Source: Streptomyces luomodiensis
GTDB lineage: Bacteria; Actinomycetota; Actinomycetes; Streptomycetales; Streptomycetaceae
Assembly: GCF_031679605.1 (NCBI RefSeq)
Contig: NZ_CP117522.1
Location: forward strand, 7,440,001-7,504,000
Length of the DNA: 64,000 nt
Reading direction: 5' to 3'
Shown here one piece after another: positions 44,020 to 53,143 of the stretch. The notes beneath the pieces were generated by a model. The model saw nothing but the letters and a program-made list of their open reading frames with translations. It ran no database searches and was not told the DNA's origin. The position numbers and the translations under genes are program-made. Every line of letters begins with the position of its first letter. Position 1 is the first letter of the stretch.

Positions 44020-45096
44020 CTAGCGGTCCGCCGAGAGCGCCAGCCGGTGCGTGCGGGCCGCCAGGTCGCTGATGCGGGCGCCGTCGAAGCCGAAGACGGC
44101 GCTGCGCACCCGGTCCGCCAGCGGCTCGGCCCACTGCGGCGGGATGGCGGCCGCACCGCACAGCACGCCCGCGACCGACCCGGCCGTCGCGCCGTTGGAG
44201 TCGGTGTCCAGGCCGCCGCGCACGGTCAGGGCGATCGTCGTGGTGAAGTCGCCCGCGCCGTAGAGCAGCCCGGCCGTGAGGACGGCGGCGTTGGGGACCA
44301 CATGGATCCAGGGCAGCCCGGCGTTCTCCCGCTCCAGCTGACCGAGCGCGGACGCCCACGCCACGCCCGCGTCGTGCAGGGACACCGCCCGGCGCACCGT
44401 ACGGGCCAGGCGGCAGCGCGGCGGGACGTGGTCCAGGGCGCTGTCGACGGCGGCGTGCGGACCGTCGGCCGTGAACGCGGCGGCGATCAGCGCGGCCGCC
44501 CACATCGCCCCGTACACCCCGTTGCCGCTGTGGGAGAGGACCGCGTCGCGCCGGGCCATCGCGGCGGCCCGGTGCGGATCGCCGGGGTTGACCCAGCCGT
44601 GGACATCGGCGCGGATCAGGGCGCCGATCCACTCCTGGTAGGGGTTGTCGAGGGTCGCGCTGAGCGGTGGCCGCACCCCGGCCGTGAGGTTGCGGTAGGC
44701 GGCCCGCTCGGCGGTGAACGTCTGGAGGTACGGCAGCCGCAGCAGCCACACCTCGCCGACCTGTTCGGTGGTGAAGCCGAAGCCGTGGGTCTCCAGCAGG
44801 TGCAGGCCGAGGACGGAGTAGTCGATGTCGTCGTCGCGGCAGCTGCCGTTGATCCGGCCGCGCACGCACTCCTGCCACTCGGGGCGCAGCTCGAACTCCA
44901 CCGGATCGGGCGGCGGCTCCAGGGCGGGGAGGTAGTCGGTGAGCGGGAGGGCCCCGGCGCGGCGCAGATAGCGGTCGATGCGGTCGCGGGTCCAGACGTC
45001 GCCGCGTTCGATGGGTTTGCCGAGCATGTTCCCGGCGATCCGGCCGAGCCAGCCGCCGTGGATACGGTCCGCCAGTGCGCTCCCGCTGAGGGCCAT
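44020..45096 (-). CDS. ADP-ribosylglycohydrolase family protein
   Basis: A 358-aa helical binuclear-magnesium hydrolase of the ADP-ribosyl-glycohydrolase (DraG/ARH3-like) fold. Metal motifs: the N-terminal DDDIDYSVLGL (CRDDDIDY) and the C-terminal GGLDTDSNGATAGS, plus the WLGRIAGNMLGKP opening typical of the family. It could remove ADP-ribose from proteins, nucleic acids or small molecules such as ADP-ribosyl-acetate. Start ATG 45096. Divergent from glycerate kinase. Confidence 0.9.
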   Translation of the reverse strand: MALSGSALADRIHGGWLGRIAGNMLGKPIERGDVWTRDRIDRYLRRAGALPLTDYLPALEPPPDPVEFELRPEWQECVRGRINGSCRDDDIDYSVLGLHLLETHGFGFTTEQVGEVWLLRLPYLQTFTAERAAYRNLTAGVRPPLSATLDNPYQEWIGALIRADVHGWVNPGDPHRAAAMARRDAVLSHSGNGVYGAMWAAALIAAAFTADGPHAAVDSALDHVPPRCRLARTVRRAVSLHDAGVAWASALGQLERENAGLPWIHVVPNAAVLTAGLLYGAGDFTTTIALTVRGGLDTDSNGATAGSVAGVLCGAAAIPPQWAEPLADRVRSAVFGFDGARISDLAARTHRLALSADR

Positions 45097-45195
45097 GGGG
45101 CACGTGTACCCCTCTGGGACGGGTGTACCGGTGAGCCCGTGCCGGATAGGGTCACAGCGGCGCGACCGCCTGTGCGAATGCGAGGGGTTACCAAG

Positions 45196-46431
45196 GTGAC
45201 GGACGCTTCGAAGGCAGAGATCCCGGCAGAGGCGGCGGCAGAGGCCGCGGCCGGGCCCAGGACGTGGGCGGCGGGGCTGGCGACGCCCCCGAAACGCGTA
45301 CTGATCGCCGCGGACAAGTTCAAGGGCTCGCTCACGGCCGTCGAGGTCGCCGAGCGCGTCACGGCGGGGCTGCGCCGTGGCGCGCCCCGCGGCGGCGAGG
45401 GGCTGCGGATCGAGGCGCTGCCCGTCGCCGACGGGGGCGACGGCACGGTGGACGCGGCGGTCGCGGCCGGGTTCGAACGGCGCACGGCGCGGGTCACCGG
45501 GCCGCTGGGCGGACCGGTGACGGCGGCGTACGCGCTGCGCGGGTCCACGGCGGTGGTGGAGATGGCCGAGGCGTCCGGGCTGCGCCATCTGCCGGAGGGG
45601 GTGTTCGCGCCGCTCACCGCGACCACGTACGGCAGCGGGGAGCTGCTGCGCGCGGCGCTCGACGCGGGCGCCCGCACGATCGTCTTCGGCGTCGGCGGGA
45701 GCGCCACGACCGATGGCGGCGCGGGGATGCTCGGCGCGCTCGGCGCGCGCTTCCTGCGCGAGGACGGTACGCCCGTCGCACCGGGCGGGGGCGCGCTGCG
45801 CGACCTCGCCACGGCCGATCTGTCCGGCCTCGACCCGCGCCTGGCCGATACCGAGATCGTCCTGGCCAGCGATGTCGACAACCCGCTGACCGGCCCGAAA
45901 GGCGCGGCGGCGGTCTACGGCCCGCAGAAGGGCGCGAGCGAGGACGATGTGGCGGCCCTGGACGCCGCCCTCGCCCACTACGCCCGGGTCCTGGAGCGCG
46001 CGGTGGGGACCCCGGCCGCCGAGTACGCCCTGGCGCCCGGCGCGGGCGCGGCGGGCGGCATCGGCTACGGCGCGCTCCTCGGCCTGGGCGCGGCCTTCCG
46101 CCCCGGTATCGAGGTGATGCTCGACGTCCTCGGCTTCGCGACCGCGCTGGCGGGCGCGGACCTGGTGATCACGGGCGAGGGCTCGCTGGACGAGCAGACC
46201 CTCCACGGCAAGGCCCCGGCGGGCGTCGCGGCGGCGGCCCGCGCGCGGGGCATCGAGGTGGTCGCGGTCTGCGGCCGTCTGGCCCTCGCCCCGGCGGCCC
46301 TGGGCAGCGCGGGCATCCGCCGCGCCTACGCCCTCACCGACCTGGAACCGGACCCGTCCCGCTGCATCGCCGAGGCGGGCCCCCTCCTGGAACGCACGGC
46401 ACAACGCCTGGCGGCGGACTTCCTGACCTGA
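45196..46431 (+). CDS. glycerate kinase
   Basis: A 411-aa glycerate 3-kinase/2-kinase family I (GlxK/GckA fold). Motifs: PKRVLIAADKFKGSLTAVEV, LPVADGGDGTVDA, GVGGSATTDGGAG and GEGSLDEQTLHGKAP, which are family markers. A ~30-residue Ala-rich extension precedes them. I start at GTG 45196 (GAGGGG upstream); ATG 45178 is an alternative. It channels glycerate into glycolysis. Ends at 46431 before a large gap and a strong terminator. Confidence 0.92.
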   Translation: MTDASKAEIPAEAAAEAAAGPRTWAAGLATPPKRVLIAADKFKGSLTAVEVAERVTAGLRRGAPRGGEGLRIEALPVADGGDGTVDAAVAAGFERRTARVTGPLGGPVTAAYALRGSTAVVEMAEASGLRHLPEGVFAPLTATTYGSGELLRAALDAGARTIVFGVGGSATTDGGAGMLGALGARFLREDGTPVAPGGGALRDLATADLSGLDPRLADTEIVLASDVDNPLTGPKGAAAVYGPQKGASEDDVAALDAALAHYARVLERAVGTPAAEYALAPGAGAAGGIGYGALLGLGAAFRPGIEVMLDVLGFATALAGADLVITGEGSLDEQTLHGKAPAGVAAAARARGIEVVAVCGRLALAPAALGSAGIRRAYALTDLEPDPSRCIAEAGPLLERTAQRLAADFLT

Positions 46432-46749
46432 CACCGGACGGCCGCCGCCGGGCCCGTCCTCCACCCCGCCCTTCCCCGGACCGGGAACACGTCCCCCGGA
46501 CCCCACGGGGCGGCTGCGCCCCGGTCCGTCTCCGGGACGTGGGCTTTGCGGCTGCGCCCCGGGGCCCAGGCCCTGGGCCTGGGTGGCCTCGGGCCTCGGC
46601 GGGGCTGAGAGGCCGGGCTGGACCGGCGCTTGGCCGGGGCCGGGGACACCGCGGGGACGCATCGGTCCCGGACACGACAACGGGGTGGGCCCGAGCGTCG
46701 TGCTCGGGCCCACCCCGTACGGCGGGGGCGGCCGAAGGCCGCGGGGCCG
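46432..46749. other. 318-bp intergenic region between glycerate kinase and pssA, with terminator
   Basis: No gene; ORFs here are Pro/Arg-rich artefacts. It contains two GCGGCTGCGCCCCGG copies, a GGGCCCAGGCCCTGGGCC hairpin (~46560-46580) and, at its right end, the long perfect hairpin listed next, before convergent genes. Confidence 0.7.
46681..46717. terminator. strong bidirectional hairpin terminator
   Basis: A perfect 16-bp stem, arms at 46681-46696 and 46702-46717 with loop GTCGT, GC-rich. It lies between the stops of glycerate kinase and pssA, so terminates both. No U-tract, consistent with actinomycete terminators. Confidence 0.85.
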
Positions 46750-47610
46750 CTAGGGCAGCTGGGCCGCCCTCGCCTCGCGGCGGTTGTCGCGGAAGGCGTT
46801 GACCCGGCGGGCCGTGGCGAACAGGGGGATCACCGCGCCCATGACGACCTGGAGGGCGCAGGCCGACTGGAGCAGCAGCTCACCGCCGGGGGCCTCGAAG
46901 GCCCAGGCCGCCAGCAGCGCCATGCTGGTCACGATCCAGCTGAGCATGGCCACCGCGAGCCGGCCGCGCGGCTTGGGGTACTCCACCCGGCTCACCATCA
47001 GCCAGGCGACGCCGATGATCGCGAGCAGCGTCGGCACGAACGGCAGGCCCAGCAGGACCACCGAGACGACCGTGAGGGCGCCGAAGGGACTCGGCATGCC
47101 CTGGAAGACGCCGTCACGCAGGGTGACACAGGAGAATCTGGCCAGGCGCAGCACCACCGCCAGCAGCACCACGATCGCGCCCACCACCGAGACCCGCTGG
47201 TAGGCGTCGTCCGAGACCATGCCCCAGACCAGGACGAAGTACGCGGGGGCCAGCCCGAAGCTGATCAGGTCGGAGAGGTTGTCCAGCTCCGCGCCCATCG
47301 CCGAGCTGCGCAGCTTCCGCGCGACCAGCCCGTCGAAGAGGTCGAAGACGGAGGCGAGCAGCATCAGCATCACGGCCGAGGCCGCGCTGTGCCGGGTCAT
47401 GCCGCCGTCCTCGCTGCCCGTGAGGTGCGGGATGAGGACACCGGTGGTGGTGAAGTAGACCGCGAGGAAGCCACAGGTGGCGTTGCCCAGGGTCAGCGTG
47501 TCGGCTATCGACAGCCGTGTCGACAGCGGCATGTCGTCCGTCTCGTCGACGGTGTCCACCTCGGCCTCGGGGACCCAGGCGGCCTGGGTATCGGGATCAA
47601 TCACGGTCAA
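46750..47610 (-). CDS. pssA: CDP-diacylglycerol-serine O-phosphatidyltransferase
   Basis: A 286-aa integral-membrane enzyme making phosphatidylserine from CDP-diacylglycerol and serine. The CDP-alcohol phosphotransferase motif DGxxARxxxxxxxxGxxxDxxxD is present (FDLFDGLVARKLRSSAMGAE and following). About eight helices. Start at TTG 47610, overlapping the end of psd; GTG 47604 is an alternative start. Coupled to psd, it supplies the phosphatidylserine that Psd decarboxylates, giving phosphatidylethanolamine, a major Streptomyces lipid. Confidence 0.93.
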   Translation of the reverse strand: MTVIDPDTQAAWVPEAEVDTVDETDDMPLSTRLSIADTLTLGNATCGFLAVYFTTTGVLIPHLTGSEDGGMTRHSAASAVMLMLLASVFDLFDGLVARKLRSSAMGAELDNLSDLISFGLAPAYFVLVWGMVSDDAYQRVSVVGAIVVLLAVVLRLARFSCVTLRDGVFQGMPSPFGALTVVSVVLLGLPFVPTLLAIIGVAWLMVSRVEYPKPRGRLAVAMLSWIVTSMALLAAWAFEAPGGELLLQSACALQVVMGAVIPLFATARRVNAFRDNRREARAAQLP

Positions 47611-48253
47611 GGCGAGTCACCCCCGCGGTGGTGGCCTGGCCGACCTCGACCGCGACATCCACACCCTCGGGGAGGTAGATGTCGACGCGCGAGCCGAAAC
47701 GGATCAGACCGATCCGCTCACCCTGTTCGACCTTGGTGCCCTGGGGCACGTAGGGCACGATACGCCGGGCGACCGCACCGGCGATCTGGACCATCTCGAT
47801 GTCGCCGAGCTCGGTGTCGAAGTGCCAGACGACCCGCTCGTTGTTCTCGCTCTCCTTGTTGAAGGCGGGTACGAAGCCACCGGGGATGTGCTCCACGGAG
47901 GTCACCGTGCCGGCCAGCGGGGCGCGGTTGACGTGCACATTGAGCGGGCTCATGAAGATGGCGACGCGGGTACGTCCGTCCTTCCACGGCATGATGCTCT
48001 GCACCACACCGTCGGCCGGAGAGATCACCCGGCCTTGGGTGATCTCTCTCTCAGGGTCGCGGAAGAACCACAGCATGCCCGCCGCGAGCGCGGTGGCGGG
48101 CACGGCGACCGCCGTCCAGCGTCCGGAGCGGCGGGCCCGGGCAAGACTGACCGCCGCGGTGGCGACGGTCGGGAGGAGCCACGGCGACGCTCCGCGCGCG
48201 AGGCGTAGACCGACCAAGCTGTCGCGTTGTGCAGAGGAATGGCTGTGGGGCAT
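47597..48253 (-). CDS. psd: phosphatidylserine decarboxylase, short pyruvoyl type
   Basis: A 218-aa decarboxylase of the short PSD-A class, membrane-associated by one N-terminal hydrophobic segment (~48-65). Residues for autocleavage are present: Asp81 (SPADGVV), His107 (NVHVNRAP) and the GS cleavage site at Gly187-Ser188 (RFGSRVDIY), which generates the pyruvoyl group. Start ATG 48253 with GAAGG upstream; longer ORF to 48343 rejected. Its 3' end overlaps the pssA start by 14 bases. Confidence 0.93.
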   Translation of the reverse strand: MPHSHSSAQRDSLVGLRLARGASPWLLPTVATAAVSLARARRSGRWTAVAVPATALAAGMLWFFRDPEREITQGRVISPADGVVQSIMPWKDGRTRVAIFMSPLNVHVNRAPLAGTVTSVEHIPGGFVPAFNKESENNERVVWHFDTELGDIEMVQIAGAVARRIVPYVPQGTKVEQGERIGLIRFGSRVDIYLPEGVDVAVEVGQATTAGVTRLDRD

Positions 48254-48433
48254 GGATGACCTTCGTAGCGGAGGATGCCGCGACGTGAGACTGGGGACGG
48301 CGGCTTTCCGGGATGGTATCGGTTGCGAGCGGTAACTGGGCAAGCGCCAGGGCCTGTCGGTGGCTGGTCAGTGACCGAAGACCCTCGGCGCGGTGTGAGC
48401 TTCTTCTCTCGGATACCACCCCAAAAGGGACGT
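48254..48433. promoter_or_regulatory. 180-bp region between the ethylmalonyl-CoA operon and psd
   Basis: Separates the acyl-CoA dehydrogenase stop from the psd start, all on the minus strand. On that strand TTGCCC (48343-48338) and TACCAT (48318-48313) could form a weak promoter for psd, with a long 19-base spacer. No clear hairpin stops the preceding operon, so read-through into psd-pssA is possible. Confidence 0.3.
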
Positions 48434-49636
48434 TCAGTCTTGGGTTCGGTATTCCTCCAGGAGCCTCCGTCCAATAATCATTTTCTGAATCTCGGCGGTA
48501 CCTTCGCCGATGAGAAGCATCGGCGCCTCCCGGTAGAGGCGCTCGATCTCGTATTCCTTGGAGAAGCCGTACCCGCCGTGGATGCGGAACGCGTCCTCCA
48601 CGACCTCTTTGCAGTACTCCGACGCCAGGTACTTCGCCATTCCCGCCTCGAGGTCGTTGCGTGCGCCCGAGTCCTTCTTCCGGGCCGCATTGACCATCAT
48701 CGCATGAGCGGCCTCGACCTTTGTTCCCATTTCGGCCAGTTTGAACTGGATGGCCTGGTGCTGCGCGATCGGCTTGCCGAAGGTGTGCCGCTGCTGTGCG
48801 TATGCGACGCCCAGCTCGAATGCGCGCCGCGCCACACCGCAGCCGCGCGCGGCCACATTCACCCGGCCGACCTCCACTCCGTCCATCATTTGGTAAAAAC
48901 CTCGGTCCGGCGTCCCGCCGAGCACCCGATCGGCCGGAATGCGCAGTCCGTCCATGATGAGCTCGGTGGTGTCGACCCCCTTGTAGCCCATCTTCTCGAT
49001 CTTGCCGGGGATGGTCAGACCGGGCCGCACCTCCCCGAAGCCGGGCTCCTTCTCGACCAGGAAGGTGGTCATCGCCTTGTGCGGGGCGACCCCTTCCCGC
49101 GGCTCGCCGGTCCGGCACAGGACCGCCACCAGGGTGGAGGTGCCGCCGTTGGTCAGCCACATCTTCTGGCCGTTCAGGACGTAGTCGTCGCCGTCCCGCA
49201 CCGCCTTGCTGGTGATCGCCGACACATCCGAGCCCAGCCCCGGCTCCGACATCGAGAAGGCGCCCCGGATCTCGCCCAGTGCCATCTTGGGCAGGAAATA
49301 CTCCTTCTGCTCCGCGGTGCCGTGCTGTTTGAGCATGTACGCCACGATGAAGTGCGTGTTGATGATGCCCGACACGCTCATCCAGCCGCGGGCGATCTCC
49401 TCCACGCACAGCGCGTACGTGAGCAGTGACTCACCCAGACCGCCGTATTCCTCCGGGATCATCAGCCCGAAGACGCCGAGCTCCTTCAGTCCCTCGACGA
49501 TCGCGGTCGGATATTCGTCGCGATGTTCCAGCTCGGTCGCGACCGGCAGGATCTCCTTGTCGACAAAATCCCTGACCGTGGCGAGGATCTCCCGCTGGAT
49601 GTCGGTCAGGCCCTCCGTCTGTGCGAGGCGGCTCAT
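48434..49636 (-). CDS. acyl-CoA dehydrogenase, probably methylsuccinyl-CoA dehydrogenase
   Basis: A 400-aa FAD flavoenzyme of the acyl-CoA dehydrogenase fold: substrate/FAD motifs FSMSEPGLGSD, LTNGG, GCGVARRAFELGVAYAQ and the C-terminal IHGGYGFSKEYEIERLYRE with the catalytic Glu of GEGTAEIQK. By operon position (after ccr, mutase, lyase and hydratase) it should be the methylsuccinyl-CoA dehydrogenase (Msd) giving mesaconyl-CoA; sequence alone only shows the family. Start ATG 49636, one base from the MaoC gene. Confidence 0.9.
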   Translation of the reverse strand: MSRLAQTEGLTDIQREILATVRDFVDKEILPVATELEHRDEYPTAIVEGLKELGVFGLMIPEEYGGLGESLLTYALCVEEIARGWMSVSGIINTHFIVAYMLKQHGTAEQKEYFLPKMALGEIRGAFSMSEPGLGSDVSAITSKAVRDGDDYVLNGQKMWLTNGGTSTLVAVLCRTGEPREGVAPHKAMTTFLVEKEPGFGEVRPGLTIPGKIEKMGYKGVDTTELIMDGLRIPADRVLGGTPDRGFYQMMDGVEVGRVNVAARGCGVARRAFELGVAYAQQRHTFGKPIAQHQAIQFKLAEMGTKVEAAHAMMVNAARKKDSGARNDLEAGMAKYLASEYCKEVVEDAFRIHGGYGFSKEYEIERLYREAPMLLIGEGTAEIQKMIIGRRLLEEYRTQD

Positions 49637-49637
49637 A

Positions 49638-50144
49638 TCACTGCCCTCCCAGCTCCGGGCGGCCCGGCTGTTCTCCGCCCCGCTCCTTGATGTACGTGGC
49701 GGTCGGCACCATCACCTTGCGCCGGAAGACACAGACCAGGGTGCCGTCCTGCTTGTAGCCCTTGGTCTCCACCTGCACGATGCCCCGGTCCGATTTGGAC
49801 TTCGACGGCGTCTTGTCCAGAACCGTCGTCTCGCCGTAGATCGTGTCGCCGTGGAAGGTGGGCGCGACATGCCGAAGCGACTCGATCTCCAGATTGGCGA
49901 TCGCCTTTCCCGAGACATCGGGCACGGACATGCCCAGCAGCAGTGAGTAGATGTAGTTGCCGACTACCACGTTCTTGCCGAAATCGGTCGTCTTCTCGGC
50001 GTAGTTGCTGTCCATGTGCAGCGGGTGGTGGTTCATGGTGAGCAGACAGAAGAGGTGGTCGTCGTATTCGGTGACCGTCTTCCCCGGCCAGTGCCGGTAG
50101 ACGTCGCCCACCGTGAACTCCTCATAGGTACGGCCGAACTGCAT
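49638..50144 (-). CDS. MaoC-fold hydratase (mesaconyl-CoA hydratase candidate)
   Basis: A 168-aa hot-dog-fold protein. Family features: GRTYEEFTVGDVYRHWPGKT, a DHLFCLLTMNHHPLHMDSNY stretch containing the catalytic Asp/His dyad region, and TYGETTVLD. The operon makes mesaconyl-CoA hydratase (Mch, giving methylmalyl-CoA) the likely function. Start ATG 50144, 3 bases after the preceding gene. Confidence 0.88.
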   Translation of the reverse strand: MQFGRTYEEFTVGDVYRHWPGKTVTEYDDHLFCLLTMNHHPLHMDSNYAEKTTDFGKNVVVGNYIYSLLLGMSVPDVSGKAIANLEIESLRHVAPTFHGDTIYGETTVLDKTPSKSKSDRGIVQVETKGYKQDGTLVCVFRRKVMVPTATYIKERGGEQPGRPELGGQ

Positions 50145-50147
50145 GGC

Positions 50148-51128
50148 TCACGCCTCCGGGGGCTGGAAAGTGGACGTACGGGTCATCCCGGCCGCGCGGC
50201 CCTTGCCCGCGATGACCAGGGCCATCTTGCGGCTGGCCTCGTCGATCATCTCGTCGCCGAGCATCGCCGAGCCCTTCATACCGCCCGCTGCCGAGGTGCA
50301 GTGGTCGTAGGCGTCCAGGATCAGCTCGGCGTGGTCGTAGTCCTCCTGCGACGGCGAGAAGACTTCGTTGGCCGCCTCCACCTGACCCGGGTGCAGCACC
50401 CACTTGCCGTCGTAGCCGAGCGCGGCGGCGCGCCCGGCCACCTCGCGGAAGCCGTCCACGTTGCGGATCTGGAGGTAGGGGCCGTCGATCGCCTGGAGGT
50501 CATGGGTGCGGGCCGCCATCAGGATCCGCATCAGGATGTAGTGGTACGCGTCCGCCGGATAGCCCGGCGGCTGCTCGCCCACGACCAGGGACTTCATGTT
50601 GATGGACGCCATGAAGTCGGCCGGGCCGAAGACGATGGTCTCCAGACGCGGCGAGGCGCCGGCGATCTCGTCCACGTTGACCAGGCCCTTGGCGTTCTCG
50701 ATCTGCGCCTCGATACCGATCCGCCCGACCTCGAAGCCCATCGTCTTCTCGATCTGGGTGAGCAGCAGGTCGAGCGCGATCACCTGCTGGGCGTCCTGCA
50801 CCTTGGGCAGCATGATGCAGTCCAGGTTGGGGCCGGCGCCCTCGACGACCGTGATGACGTCCCGGTACGTCCAGTGGGTGGTCCAGTCGTTGACCCGCAC
50901 TACCCGGGTCTTACCGGTCCAGTCGCCCTCGTTCAGCGCCTTGACGATGGAGTGCCGGGCGTCCTCCTTGGCCAGCGGCGCACAGGCGTCCTCCAGGTCC
51001 AGGAAGACCTGGTCGGCCGGGAGCCCCTGGGCCTTCTCCAGGAAGCGCGGATTGGAACCGGGGACGGCCAGGCAGGAGCGGCGGGGGCGGAGCCGGGCGG
51101 CGGCGGAGGAGCGGTCGGGGGCGGTCAT
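50148..51128 (-). CDS. CoA-ester lyase (beta-methylmalyl-/malyl-CoA lyase candidate)
   Basis: A 326-aa TIM-barrel HpcH/CitE-type lyase with AVPGSNPRFLEKAQGLPADQ, VFLDLEDACAPLAKEDAR (metal Asp/Glu), LPKVQDAQQ and IGIEAQIENAKGLVNVDEI motifs. In the ethylmalonyl-CoA pathway this enzyme splits methylmalyl-CoA to propionyl-CoA and glyoxylate, and can cleave malyl-CoA. The start ATG 51128 overlaps the meaA stop. Confidence 0.9.
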   Translation of the reverse strand: MTAPDRSSAAARLRPRRSCLAVPGSNPRFLEKAQGLPADQVFLDLEDACAPLAKEDARHSIVKALNEGDWTGKTRVVRVNDWTTHWTYRDVITVVEGAGPNLDCIMLPKVQDAQQVIALDLLLTQIEKTMGFEVGRIGIEAQIENAKGLVNVDEIAGASPRLETIVFGPADFMASINMKSLVVGEQPPGYPADAYHYILMRILMAARTHDLQAIDGPYLQIRNVDGFREVAGRAAALGYDGKWVLHPGQVEAANEVFSPSQEDYDHAELILDAYDHCTSAAGGMKGSAMLGDEMIDEASRKMALVIAGKGRAAGMTRTSTFQPPEA

Positions 51129-53143
51129 GCGGGAACCTCCAGAGGGGGAAGCGTGTGCGCGGCACGGATCGCATCGACGATACGGCCGATGATCTCCGTG
51201 ATACCGAAGTCCTTGGGGGTGAAGACGGCGGCCACACCCGCCGCACGCAGGGCGGCGGCGTCCGTGGCCGGGATGATCCCGCCGACGATGACGGGGATGT
51301 CCCGGGCGCCCGCGCCGCGCAGCCGCTCCAGGACGTCGGGCACCAGCTCGGCGTGCGAACCGGACAGGATGGACAGACCGACACAGTGCACGTCCTCGGC
51401 CACGGCGGCCGAGACGATCTGCTCGGGGGTGAGCCGGATGCCCTGGTAGACCACCTCGAAGCCGGCGTCCCTGGCGCGCACCGCGATCTGCTCGGCGCCG
51501 TTGCTGTGCCCGTCCAGACCGGGCTTGCCGACCAGCAGCCGCAGCCTGCCGCCGCCCAGCTCGGCGGCGGTCTTGTCGACCTTCTCGCGGACCGTGGCCA
51601 GCAGGGAACCCGCCTCCGCGGTGACGGCCACGGGCGCGCCGCCGACCCCGGTGGGGGCGCGGAACTCACCGAAGACATCGCGCAGCGCCCAGGCCCACTC
51701 CCCGGTGGTCACGCCCGCACGGGCGCAGCGCAGCGTCGCGGGCATCAGGTTCTCGGTCCCCGCGGCGGCCTTACGGAGGGCGGCGAGGGCCTCCTGGGCG
51801 GGGCCCTCCGCGCGCCGCTCGCGCCAGGTGTGCAGGGCCGAGACCACCCGCGCCTCGTTCTCCGGGTCCACCGTCATGATCGCGGTGTCGAGATCGGCGG
51901 TGAGCGGATTGGGCTCGGTGGACTCGTAGCAGTTGACGCCGACGATCTTCTCCTCGCCCGCCTCGATGCGCGCCCTGCGCTCGGCGTGGGAGGCCACCAG
52001 CCGCGCCTTGAGGTAACCGGACTCGACGGCGGCCATCGCCCCGCCCATCTCCTGGATCCGCTCGATCTCCGCCTCGGCCTCCTCGACCAGCGCGGCGACC
52101 TTGGCCTCGACCACCTGGGAGCCCTCGAAGATGTCGTCGTACTCCAGCAGGTCGCTCTCGTGGGCGAGTACCTGCTGGATGCGCAGCGACCACTGCTGGT
52201 CCCAGGGGCGGGGCAGGCCCAGCGCCTCGTTCCAGGCCGGGAGCTGGACGGCGCGGGCGCGGGCGTCCTTGGAGAGGGTCACGGCCAGCATCTCCAGGAC
52301 GATGCGCTGGACGTTGTTCTCCGGCTGGGCCTCGGTCAGGCCGAGCGAGTTCACCTGGACGCCGTAGCGGAACCGGCGGTGCTTGGGGTTCTCGATCCCG
52401 TAGCGCTCATGGGTGACGCGGTCCCAGATGCGGCCGAAGGCGCGCATCTTGCACATCTCCTCGATGAACCGGACGCCGGCGTTCACGAAGAACGAGATCC
52501 GGGCCACCACCTCGCCCTTACGGTCCTCGGGAACCTGGCCGGAGGCGAACACCGCGTCCAGGACGGAGATCGCCGTGGCCATCGCGTAGGCGATCTCCTG
52601 CACCGGAGTGGCCCCGGCCTCCTGGAGGTGGTAGCTACAGATGTTGATCGGGTTCCACTTGGGGATGTGGTGGACCGTGTACGCGATCATGTCGGTGGTC
52701 AGCCGCAGGCTCGGACCCGGCGGGAAGACGTGCGTACCGCGCGAGAGGTACTCCTTGACGATGTCGTTCTGCGTCGTCCCCTGGAGCTTCGCGATATCGG
52801 CGCCGTGTTCCTCGGCCACGACCTGATACAGCGCCAGCAGCCACATCGCGGTCGCGTTGATGGTCATGGAGGTGTTCATCCGCTCCAGGGGGATCTCCTG
52901 GAACAGCCGCCGCATGTCGCCCAGATGGGAGACCGGGACGCCGACCCGGCCCACCTCGCCCCGGGCCAGGAGGTGGTCGGGGTCGTAGCCGGTCTGGGTG
53001 GGCAGGTCGAAGGCGACCGACAGCCCGGTCTGGCCCTTGGCCAGGTTGCGCCGGTACAGCTCGTTGGACGCCTCGGCGCTCGAGTGCCCGGCGTAGGTCC
53101 GCATCAGCCAGGGCCGGTCCTTGGGACGGGGCGCGCCACTCAT
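51125..53143 (-). CDS. meaA: MeaA-like ethylmalonyl-CoA mutase (coenzyme B12)
   Basis: A 672-aa methylmalonyl-CoA mutase-family enzyme. The N-terminal TIM barrel opens with RPWLMRTYAGHSSAEASNEL, and the substrate-binding region (GLTEAQPENNVQRIVLEML) is intact. The C-terminal B12 domain has the DxHxxG motif GKPGLDGHSNGAEQIAVRAR and GLSILSGSHAELV. MeaA was named in Streptomyces/Methylobacterium; such proteins are now taken as ethylmalonyl-CoA mutases. Start ATG 53143 overlaps the ccr stop (ATGA). Confidence 0.93.
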   Translation of the reverse strand: MSGAPRPKDRPWLMRTYAGHSSAEASNELYRRNLAKGQTGLSVAFDLPTQTGYDPDHLLARGEVGRVGVPVSHLGDMRRLFQEIPLERMNTSMTINATAMWLLALYQVVAEEHGADIAKLQGTTQNDIVKEYLSRGTHVFPPGPSLRLTTDMIAYTVHHIPKWNPINICSYHLQEAGATPVQEIAYAMATAISVLDAVFASGQVPEDRKGEVVARISFFVNAGVRFIEEMCKMRAFGRIWDRVTHERYGIENPKHRRFRYGVQVNSLGLTEAQPENNVQRIVLEMLAVTLSKDARARAVQLPAWNEALGLPRPWDQQWSLRIQQVLAHESDLLEYDDIFEGSQVVEAKVAALVEEAEAEIERIQEMGGAMAAVESGYLKARLVASHAERRARIEAGEEKIVGVNCYESTEPNPLTADLDTAIMTVDPENEARVVSALHTWRERRAEGPAQEALAALRKAAAGTENLMPATLRCARAGVTTGEWAWALRDVFGEFRAPTGVGGAPVAVTAEAGSLLATVREKVDKTAAELGGGRLRLLVGKPGLDGHSNGAEQIAVRARDAGFEVVYQGIRLTPEQIVSAAVAEDVHCVGLSILSGSHAELVPDVLERLRGAGARDIPVIVGGIIPATDAAALRAAGVAAVFTPKDFGITEIIGRIVDAIRAAHTLPPLEVPA

